From a bacterium (lineage in GTDB: Bacteria > Planctomycetota > UBA11346), in assembly GCA_020049615.1 (NCBI GenBank), contig JAIFKN010000087.1, forward strand, positions 1 to 10,042: a stretch of DNA of 10,042 bases, given 5' to 3'. Every line of letters starts with the position of its first letter. The stretch's first letter is position 1. The notes under the pieces were generated by a model, which saw nothing but the letters and a program-made list of their open reading frames with translations, did not search any database and was not told the origin of the DNA. Both the position numbers and the translations under genes were made by a program. Below, piece by piece: positions 1 through 5,147 of this stretch.

Positions 1-18
1 GGAGGCAGTGGCGATCTG

Positions 19-987
19 ATGGATGCCGACCAGCTGCGCATCCTACTGAGCGCCCCGGTCGCGCCGTCGGATCTGGTGCCGCCTCCTCGCTTTCATGAGG
101 CCTCGTTCGCCGGCTACATCGTCGATCCCACGGTGACCGGCCAAGCTGCGGCGGTGGCACAGGTGCGCGACTTCGCTTGGGCCGGCAACGGCTGGCTGCG
201 CCGCGTTTTCGGCGTACGTGGCCGGCCGGGGCTGTACCTCGACGGTTCGTTCGGCGTCGGCAAGACCCACCTGCTGGCCGCCTGCTTCAACGAGGCGGAC
301 GGCGAGCGGCGCTACCTCTCATTCTCCGATGCGATGAGCCTGATGACCATGCGCGGGCCGCAGGAGGCCGCCGCACTGCTCGCCGCCGACCTGGTCTGCC
401 TCGACGAGTTCGAACTCGACGACCCGACCAATACGCGGCTCGCCGACCTGCTGCTCGGCCTGCTCGCCGAGCGTGGGGCACGCTTCGTCACCACGTCCAA
501 CACCATCGTCGGCGAACTCGGCGACGGACGCATGGCGGTGGACCTGTTCCGTGCCCAGCTCTCGCGCATCGGAGACGCCTTCCAGGGCGTGCATGTGCCG
601 GGCGGCGACCATCGCCGGTTGAAGGTCCGGGATGGCGACGATCCGCCGTTGTGGGGACCGGCAGTCGAGCCCGAGGACGACGATGGCTGGGTCTGCGTGG
701 ACGCGGCTGAGCTGGACGCGTTGCTCACCGGCCTGCCGGTGGTCAACCTGCGCCGCTTCGCCGCCAGCGTGCGCGGCGTGTGCGTGCTCGGCTTGGGCGC
801 ATTCGACGACCAACTCGCGGCCCTGCGCTTCACCAATCTGGTCGACCGGCTCTACGACTGGTGCGTGCCGATGCGGGTGCGCGCCGCATGCCGGATCGCC
901 GACCTGTTCCCCGAACCGCCGCTGCGGGCCGCGTTCCACCGCAAGCACCGGCGCTGCCAATCGCGCCTTACGGAACTCTGCGCGTAA
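19..987 (+). CDS. zapE: ZapE/AFG1-family P-loop ATPase
   Basis: This 322-residue protein is a cytoplasmic AFG1/ZapE ATPase. The family includes ZapE, which acts at the division ring in Gammaproteobacteria, and mitochondrial AFG1/LACE1. Visible motifs are Walker A GSFGVGKTHL (residues 76-85, K82/T83), Walker B LVCLDEFEL (125-133, D129/E130), a TTSNT sensor-like strand (158-162) and the family's late block ALRFTNLVDRLYD (268-280). The phrases GLYLDGSFGVGKTHLLA and DEFELDDPTNT, and the moderate length, recall the actinobacterial branch more than E. coli ZapE. The start is the ATG at 19. A GGAGG lies at 1-5, an unusually long 13 nt away. TGATG at 17-21 could be the overlap with an upstream gene's stop. 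The next in-frame Met (107) would remove the P-loop. It converges with the leftward operon and has no obvious link to it. The family call is firm; a cell-division role is inferred. Confidence 0.9.
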   Translation: MDADQLRILLSAPVAPSDLVPPPRFHEASFAGYIVDPTVTGQAAAVAQVRDFAWAGNGWLRRVFGVRGRPGLYLDGSFGVGKTHLLAACFNEADGERRYLSFSDAMSLMTMRGPQEAAALLAADLVCLDEFELDDPTNTRLADLLLGLLAERGARFVTTSNTIVGELGDGRMAVDLFRAQLSRIGDAFQGVHVPGGDHRRLKVRDGDDPPLWGPAVEPEDDDGWVCVDAAELDALLTGLPVVNLRRFAASVRGVCVLGLGAFDDQLAALRFTNLVDRLYDWCVPMRVRAACRIADLFPEPPLRAAFHRKHRRCQSRLTELCA

Positions 988-1002
988 CGCCCCATTGCCC
1001 CT

Positions 1003-1022
1003 CGTCGACGTGGACGTCGACG
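1003..1022 (+). terminator. Perfect 9-bp inverted repeat after the ATPase gene
   Basis: CGTCGACGT (1003-1011) and ACGTCGACG (1014-1022) are exact reverse complements separated by GG. The element begins 15 nt after the TAA stop at 985-987. As RNA it would form about 8 bp with a UGGA loop. No T-run follows, so termination is inferred only from position. A protein-binding palindrome is the alternative. Confidence 0.4.
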
Positions 1023-1150
1023 CTCCCGTCCGCCGAGCGAGCGCAGGCGTGAGCCCAGCGAGCCTGGAACGAATACCCCCGCTTGGCGATCCGACGCGCG
1101 TATGCGCGGCGTATCGAGCGGGGTGAGCGAGGGCATCGGCGCAGCCGACG

Positions 1151-1172
1151 CGACTCCCCGGGCGGGGAGTCG
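1151..1172. repeat. Perfect 9-bp GC hairpin
   Basis: CGACTCCCC (1151-1159), loop GGGC, and GGGGAGTCG (1164-1172) form an exact stem. It lies between the hairpin at 1136-1148 and the one at 1193-1208, and the palindrome TCGGCGCCGA (1170-1179) overlaps its end. This packing suggests a composite palindromic repeat rather than one terminator. Confidence 0.6.
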
Positions 1173-1192
1173 GCGCCGAGCGAAGGGGAGAA

Positions 1193-1226
1193 GTCCCCCG
1201 GCGGGGACGTGGGGCAGAGCCCCACG
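1193..1226 (-). terminator. Tandem hairpins just after the toroid gene stop
   Basis: Read leftward, the stop of the 2894-1236 gene is followed after 9 nt by a perfect 8-bp hairpin with a 3-nt loop (CGTGGGGC at 1208-1215, GCCCCACG at 1219-1226). A 6-bp hairpin follows directly (GTCCCC at 1193-1198, GGGGAC at 1203-1208). There is no U-tract. Back-to-back GC stems at this distance from a stop are plausible as the operon terminator in a high-GC genome, but that function is inferred. Confidence 0.5.
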
Positions 1227-1235
1227 AACTGAAAG

Positions 1236-2894
1236 CTAGTGCTTGCCAGCAGCCTGCTGGACCTGGGCGTAGCGGTAGTACACCTCGAGGCACAGCGTGT
1301 TGTAGGCGGTCGAGAGGACGCGGCCGATGTTGTGGCCGTGGAAGCCAGTGCCTTCCCAGTCCCAGCTGCCGTCGAAGCAGCCTTCGCCCTTCTTCTGCGC
1401 ACCGACCAGCATGTCGCGCACCACCGAGTTCCAGGTCTTCCACTTGTCGCCACCGACCTGGAAGACGCCGAGGGTGTTGTAGTACATGTAGTAGGTGTTG
1501 GTCGGGTAGGCCTTCGGCGTCTGCTTGGCCATGACGAAGTTGGCCAGGGTCTCGAGCATCGCATCGCCGGCCCGGTGGCCGAGGAACACGGCGCAGACCA
1601 TGCCCACCGGGGCCATGTTCTGATGTCCGAACTTGTCGTCGAACTCCTTGGCACCGGTGGTGTAGCAGTAGCTGAACAGGCTCTGGTCCTTGTACGGGTC
1701 GAGCTTCTGCCAGTCGGGGCGGCCGTTCTTGCCGTCGTTGTTGGCCTTCCACGCCATCTCCAGCCACTTCTTCGAGCCTTCCATCGCGTTGCCCACCGAC
1801 AGGCCGCCGGCGTAGCCGCTCTTCAACGCCATGACGTTCCAGCCGGTGACCGAGGCGTCGTTGCGCTTGCTCGGGTTGACGTAGTCCCAGCCCAGGCCGT
1901 AGCCGGAAGCGCCATCATCCTGGTTCTGACGCTTGACGATGATGTCGAGGCTGTTCTGCGCGGGCTTGCGCAGATCCGGATCGGAGGTCATGGCATAGGC
2001 CTCGGCCAGGGCCATGGCGGCGACCGGGTGCTCGTAGTTGCGCTTGCCCAGCAGGCCGTCGGGAGCCTGGACGGAGAGCAGGTAGTCGATGCCCTTCTTG
2101 ACCACCGGCTTGTACTTGTTCGGGGTCTTGTGGTCGTAGCCGGCACCGAGGTAGCAGAGCAGGGCGTAGCCGGTCATGGCGGTGTTGACCTCGTCGGCGC
2201 CATGGCCGCCAAGGGTGCCCGGTTCGCACTTGGGATCCTCGGTGCAGTTCTGGAAGTACTTCTCGGCGTCCCACATGCCGTTGGGCGACTGGTGCTTCTT
2301 GAACCAGCGCAGCGCGGCGTCCACCGCGCTCTCCGAACCCTTCGAGCCGCCGCCGCGGCCGACCGCGCGCTTGCGACCACCGCCGGTACGGCTGCCGAAC
2401 ATGCCGGCCGCACCACCACCGGCGCCGATGGCCATGAACGCGCCCTGGCCACCCATCTCGCTGTCGGCGACGGCCTCTTCACGACCCTTGGGCACCGGGC
2501 TGTCGTTCTCCTCTTCGCGCGAGGACTGCTCATCGGGCAGGTCGAGCTGGGTGATCGGCGCAACCACGTCGCTCTTGCTCTCGATGTCGAGTTGGACCTT
2601 CGGATCGAGGATCTCGCGTTCCTCCTTCGGCTTGTCCTCCTTCTTCATCGGCGGCGGCGGAATGCTGGTGACGCGCACCGGCGGGATCTCCTGCTCCGGC
2701 TCCGCGGTCAGGAAGTAGACCGTTCCGGCCAGCAGCAGGGCGGTGGCGTGCAGAGCGCCAGACACGACCCAGCTGATGACGGTGGCGTATTTATTGCGCC
2801 CTTCCTCGTCCTGCTGCTCCTCGGCATTCGGATCGATCGGGTTGCCGTTCTCATCCAGCAACTGTTCGCCCTGGTCCTGGTCGTCCTGGCTCAT
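1236..2894 (-). CDS. Membrane-anchored alpha/alpha-toroid (squalene-cyclase-like) protein
   Basis: The 552 residues divide into four parts: an acidic cytoplasmic tail (1-35); one TM helix (about 36-62); a Pro/charged periplasmic linker (70-145, with IPPPPMKKEDKPKEE, TonB-like in character); and a Gly/Arg-rich stretch (148-187). Residues 188-552 carry prenyltransferase/squalene-oxidase repeats. Repeat hallmarks are LRWFKKHQSPNGMWD (195-209), YLLSVQAPDGLLG (271-283), DASVTGWNVMALKS (346-359) and VRDMLVGAQKKGEGCFDGSW (492-511). The DxDDT acid motif of class II terpene cyclases is replaced by DASVT, and I see no D-x-C zinc motif of protein prenyltransferases. A structural or binding role is therefore more likely than cyclisation; the ligand is unknown. 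C217 and C223 could form a periplasmic disulfide. The ATG has a strong ribosome site. The gene is richer in Lys/Asn/Tyr codons than its neighbours. The fold is confident; the function is unknown. Confidence 0.85.
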   Translation of the reverse strand: MSQDDQDQGEQLLDENGNPIDPNAEEQQDEEGRNKYATVISWVVSGALHATALLLAGTVYFLTAEPEQEIPPVRVTSIPPPPMKKEDKPKEEREILDPKVQLDIESKSDVVAPITQLDLPDEQSSREEENDSPVPKGREEAVADSEMGGQGAFMAIGAGGGAAGMFGSRTGGGRKRAVGRGGGSKGSESAVDAALRWFKKHQSPNGMWDAEKYFQNCTEDPKCEPGTLGGHGADEVNTAMTGYALLCYLGAGYDHKTPNKYKPVVKKGIDYLLSVQAPDGLLGKRNYEHPVAAMALAEAYAMTSDPDLRKPAQNSLDIIVKRQNQDDGASGYGLGWDYVNPSKRNDASVTGWNVMALKSGYAGGLSVGNAMEGSKKWLEMAWKANNDGKNGRPDWQKLDPYKDQSLFSYCYTTGAKEFDDKFGHQNMAPVGMVCAVFLGHRAGDAMLETLANFVMAKQTPKAYPTNTYYMYYNTLGVFQVGGDKWKTWNSVVRDMLVGAQKKGEGCFDGSWDWEGTGFHGHNIGRVLSTAYNTLCLEVYYRYAQVQQAAGKH

Positions 2895-2900
2895 GTGACT

Positions 2901-2905
2901 CTCCT
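2901..2905 (-). promoter_or_regulatory. Strong ribosome-binding site of the membrane-anchored toroid gene
   Basis: AGGAG on the minus strand sits 6 nt before the ATG at 2894-2892. It is clearer than the site of any other gene here and fixes this start. It suggests independent translation rather than coupling to the gene upstream. Confidence 0.75.
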
Positions 2906-2910
2906 GTACG

Positions 2911-2943
2911 CGATGAACGCAGCCCGACCGGGGAGGTTCATCG
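2911..2943 (-). promoter_or_regulatory. 5'-leader hairpin ahead of the membrane-anchored toroid gene
   Basis: CGATGAAC (2911-2918) and GTTCATCG (2936-2943) are exact reverse complements. Inside them CCCG (2923-2926) can pair with CGGG (2929-2932). In the leftward transcript the stem ends 5 nt before the AGGAG ribosome site. It could modulate translation, protect a processed 5' end or be a remnant terminator of the upstream genes. There is no T-tract, which argues against a classical terminator. Confidence 0.45.
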
Positions 2944-2945
2944 GT

Positions 2946-2955
2946 GTGCCGGCAC
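2946..2955. promoter_or_regulatory. 10-bp palindrome in the 145-bp leader
   Basis: GTGCCGGCAC is fully self-complementary and lies directly beside the leader hairpin. A TTGACA-like TCGACA is on the minus strand at 2986-2981, but no good -10 box follows at normal spacing, so I do not call a promoter. An operator role is speculative. The rest of 2895-3039 shows no gene. Confidence 0.25.
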
Positions 2956-3039
2956 GCTATGGATCCTGGGCAGATACACCTGTCGAAGCGACCGCCACGC
3001 CCGTCGGCTGATGAGACACGCCTTGTGGGTCCGTACCGA

Positions 3040-4107
3040 CTACCGCATCAGCACAGGCATGCCCCAGAGCACCTGGCGCATGCCCGTCTCGCCGTCAGCC
3101 CCCGGACCGGACCGCAATCCGACCTCGGTGGCGCCAGCCAGGGGGACCGACACCGCGACAGCCGCGGCACCAGGCTGCAAGATCTGTTCCCAGGCCACCT
3201 TCCCATCCAGCACCACGCTGGCGATGGTCGCCATGGAGCCGGAAGGACAGGCCGCCCAGGCGAGCAGACGCCCGTGGCCAGCGGCGTCCCAGGCGACCTC
3301 GCCACGGGCGGGCAGGCGGACGCCGGTCGGCGTGGCCAGGCCACCGACCAGACCGGGGAAGCCGGCCCCAGGCCGGACGGGCAGCGCGGCTCCCTGACGG
3401 TCGGTGGCGCCGGCCCGACGAGGGGTCGTGTGCGTCAGGTGCAGGCAGCCTGGGCCGTCCCGCCAGGCCGCGACCACCGCCTCGGGCGGCACCGCGACGG
3501 CTCCGCCTGCGAGCACCCGGTCGCCGCTGCCGAGCTGGAACCACGTGCACGGGGTCGCCGCCACCTGCACAGGCCGCAGCACGATCATGGCCACGCGACC
3601 ACGCGGCACCTGCGCCACCCGCCGACCGGTGTCGAGGCCGACCGCCTCGGCATTGAGGAAGGAGAGCGTGCCGGCCACGCGTTCGCCGTTGCCGAGGACC
3701 GAGCCGGGTGGCCCTGCCAGCAGGGCCGGCAGGGCGCCGAGATCCAGCGGACCGAGGATGATGCCGGCAAGGGCGCCGAGCGGGTACTGCCGGGGGCCGG
3801 TCAGATAGCTGCTGCAACGCAGGATGCCCTGGTCGAGTTCGCTGGGCTGACCGCGCAGGATCTCCCCCTGGATGGTGACCACGCCACCGCTGATGGCGGT
3901 GGCCGGAGGCGTGGCGCGCGAGACGATCGCTACCTCGGCCCAGGGCAGGCTCGTGCCACCGGCGGCGACACCGGTGGCGGTGATGGCCGCCGACGGCAGG
4001 GCCGCGCCGGACGTGCCGAGCGCGAGGGCCTCGCCAGCGCCCAGGCTGGCTGCGAGCAGCAGGCAGGCAGCCGCGAAGCGACCCCGGACCGCAGCCGCTC
4101 TGCTCAT
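3040..4107 (-). CDS. Secreted protein with degenerate NPCBM/NEW2-like C-terminus
   Basis: The 355-residue product has a signal peptide: basic n-region MSRAAAVRGR, hydrophobic core 11-22, likely cleavage near 29 after GEALA. Residues 70-260 are beta-rich and Gly/Ala/Val-rich. They look like repeated short strands (GGVVTIQGEILRG, GRRVAQVPRGRVAMIVL, FQLGSGDRVLAGGAV) of the kind found in PVC proteins that precede an NPCBM domain. The last part resembles the end of an NPCBM/NEW2 carbohydrate-binding module: SVVLDGKVAW (297-306), VSVPLAGATEVGLRSG (319-334) and a terminal WGMPVLM (348-354). The family call is tentative because the usual Asp before the terminal Trp is missing. The ATG overlaps the previous stop as ATGA (4104-4107) without a clear ribosome site, which implies translational coupling to the secreted toroid gene. 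The longer open frame upstream is antisense shadow. A role as a periplasmic partner of the toroid proteins is inferred. Confidence 0.75.
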   Translation of the reverse strand: MSRAAAVRGRFAAACLLLAASLGAGEALALGTSGAALPSAAITATGVAAGGTSLPWAEVAIVSRATPPATAISGGVVTIQGEILRGQPSELDQGILRCSSYLTGPRQYPLGALAGIILGPLDLGALPALLAGPPGSVLGNGERVAGTLSFLNAEAVGLDTGRRVAQVPRGRVAMIVLRPVQVAATPCTWFQLGSGDRVLAGGAVAVPPEAVVAAWRDGPGCLHLTHTTPRRAGATDRQGAALPVRPGAGFPGLVGGLATPTGVRLPARGEVAWDAAGHGRLLAWAACPSGSMATIASVVLDGKVAWEQILQPGAAAVAVSVPLAGATEVGLRSGPGADGETGMRQVLWGMPVLMR

Positions 4108-5147
4108 CGCTGGTAGATCGGCAGGTAGCGGTACGGAATGGTGAGGATGAGGATCGCCATGCTGGTGTCGTAGGCCTCCCAGTGGCCCTTCCAGTGCCCG
4201 TCGGGCTCCTGCCTGTCGAGCAGGTCGCGCACCGCCGCCGGATACCAGGTGTTCCACCAGCGTTTGCCCTGGGCGCCCAGGCTCTGCGCCTGATAGATGC
4301 CCATGGCGGCGTAGTACATCCCGTAGTGCCGCCACTCTGGGCTGTCGATCTCCTTGTCGGTCACCGGCTTGAAGGTCATCAGGTATTCGATGCCTTCGAC
4401 CACCTCGGAGGCGCGATAGTCGCCCGCGACCTGCAGCGAGGTGACGCCGGCGGCGGAGCGCGAGTAGCCGCTGCCGCCGCCTGGCTGGTAGGCGAAGCCG
4501 CCATCCTTGCCCTGTCCCTTCGGGTTGTGGCAGGCCTTCACGTATTCGATGCCGGCGTCGATGACCTCCTTGGGGACGTCCATGCCGGCGTCGCGGGCGG
4601 CGCGCAGCGCCATCAACTGCATCACCGTCACCGACAGGTCGTCGTCGGCGATCTTCGGCTGGTAGCGCCAGCCGCCCTTCTGGTTCTGGGTCGCGCAGAT
4701 CAGGTCGATGGCTTTGCGCAGGGTGTCGCGCGTGCGACGGTCGCCGGACTGGCCCCACGCCTCGCCAAGGGCGAGGGCGGCGAGACCATGGAAATACATC
4801 GGACCGTGTCCGCCCATCGACTGCTGGTAGAGCAGGCCATCCGGCTGCGCCGTGTCGAGGATGAACTTGATCGACTTGGCGGTGTTGATGCCGTACTCGC
4901 CCGTGCCCGGCAGATGGCCCTGCGACATCAGGGCGATGGCGCAGGCGCCGACCACCCCGGAGGAGTTGCCGTGGCCGCCCGGGTAGGTGCCGTCCGCCTT
5001 CTGGCTCTTGGCCAGCCAGGCGACCGCCTTCTTCACCGCCGCGGCGGCCTGCGGGGTCAGCTGCTCGGTGCTCTCGAGCGCTGGCAGCCAGGTTGCCGCC
5101 AGCAGCCAGCAGCAGGCAGCCAACGGCCAGCGCGGCATCCGCCTCAC
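4104..5147 (-). CDS. Secreted alpha/alpha-toroid (squalene-cyclase-like) protein
   Basis: The 347-residue product begins with a signal peptide (hydrophobic core about 9-20, cleavage near 24). The rest is almost entirely prenyltransferase/squalene-oxidase repeats: AVAWLAKSQKADGTYPGG (41-58), FILDTAQPDGLLYQQ (95-109), LICATQNQKGGWRYQP (149-164), IEYVKACHNPKGQGKDGGF (200-218) and VRDLLDRQEPDGHWKGHW (306-323). About six repeats would close one toroid. DLSVT (170-174) with downstream MAL stands where cyclases have DxDDT, so the protonating Asp residues are absent. I see no CGEQ thioester, so an alpha-2-macroglobulin-type domain is unlikely. The GTG start at 5147 overlaps the preceding TGA as GTGA. 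An ATG three codons later (5138) is an equally workable start, and both follow AGGCGGAG. It is a shorter soluble relative of the membrane-anchored product of 2894-1236. A periplasmic scaffold or ligand-binding role is inferred; no enzyme activity can be assigned. Confidence 0.87.
   Translation of the reverse strand: MRRMPRWPLAACCWLLAATWLPALESTEQLTPQAAAAVKKAVAWLAKSQKADGTYPGGHGNSSGVVGACAIALMSQGHLPGTGEYGINTAKSIKFILDTAQPDGLLYQQSMGGHGPMYFHGLAALALGEAWGQSGDRRTRDTLRKAIDLICATQNQKGGWRYQPKIADDDLSVTVMQLMALRAARDAGMDVPKEVIDAGIEYVKACHNPKGQGKDGGFAYQPGGGSGYSRSAAGVTSLQVAGDYRASEVVEGIEYLMTFKPVTDKEIDSPEWRHYGMYYAAMGIYQAQSLGAQGKRWWNTWYPAAVRDLLDRQEPDGHWKGHWEAYDTSMAILILTIPYRYLPIYQR

Larger units (their letters stand above)
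988..1235. other. Convergent intergenic region rich in GC hairpins
   Basis: This 248-bp gap separates the stop codons of the rightward ATPase gene and the leftward toroid gene. I see no convincing gene in it; the open frames crossing it are Arg/Ser/Pro-rich shadows. It holds a series of perfect inverted repeats: 1003-1022, 1136-1148, TCGGCGCCGA at 1170-1179, 1151-1172, 1193-1208 and 1208-1226. A looser nested structure pairs CCCCGC (1077-1082) with GCGGGG (1118-1123) around a small hairpin at about 1092-1111. No T-tract follows any stem on either strand. Bidirectional, U-tract-independent termination or a palindromic repeat element would each fit. It shares a 14-mer with the spacer at 8593-8766. 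Confidence 0.7.

Noticed and set aside
2..19. 3' end of an upstream rightward gene ending TGA at 17-19.
   Set aside because: Only five codons are visible, so TGATG is noted as possible coupling but cannot be supported as a gene.
319..1767. 482-codon minus-strand frame crossing the convergent spacer.
   Set aside because: It is antisense to the well-supported ATPase and out of frame with the toroid gene, and has no domain signature.
2957..2986. Leftward promoter before the membrane-anchored toroid gene (TCGACA as -35).
   Set aside because: No convincing -10 hexamer at 16-18 nt; the best match is CATAGC at 19 nt.
1239..3011. Long 590-codon plus-strand open frame opposite the membrane-anchored toroid gene.
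   Set aside because: Rich in Val/Leu/Gly/His with no recognisable domain. The opposite strand encodes a clear TM-plus-toroid protein with a strong ribosome site, so this is an antisense shadow in GC-rich DNA.
4108..4758. N-terminal extension of the NPCBM-like protein in the same open frame.
   Set aside because: The extension is Arg/Gly/Pro-rich and overlaps the toroid gene. The ATG at 4107 gives a good signal peptide and an ATGA overlap.
1236..5147. Functional hopanoid/terpene cyclase pair making sterol-like lipids.
   Set aside because: Both proteins are exported or anchored and lack the DxDDT acids, and no isoprenoid genes are nearby.
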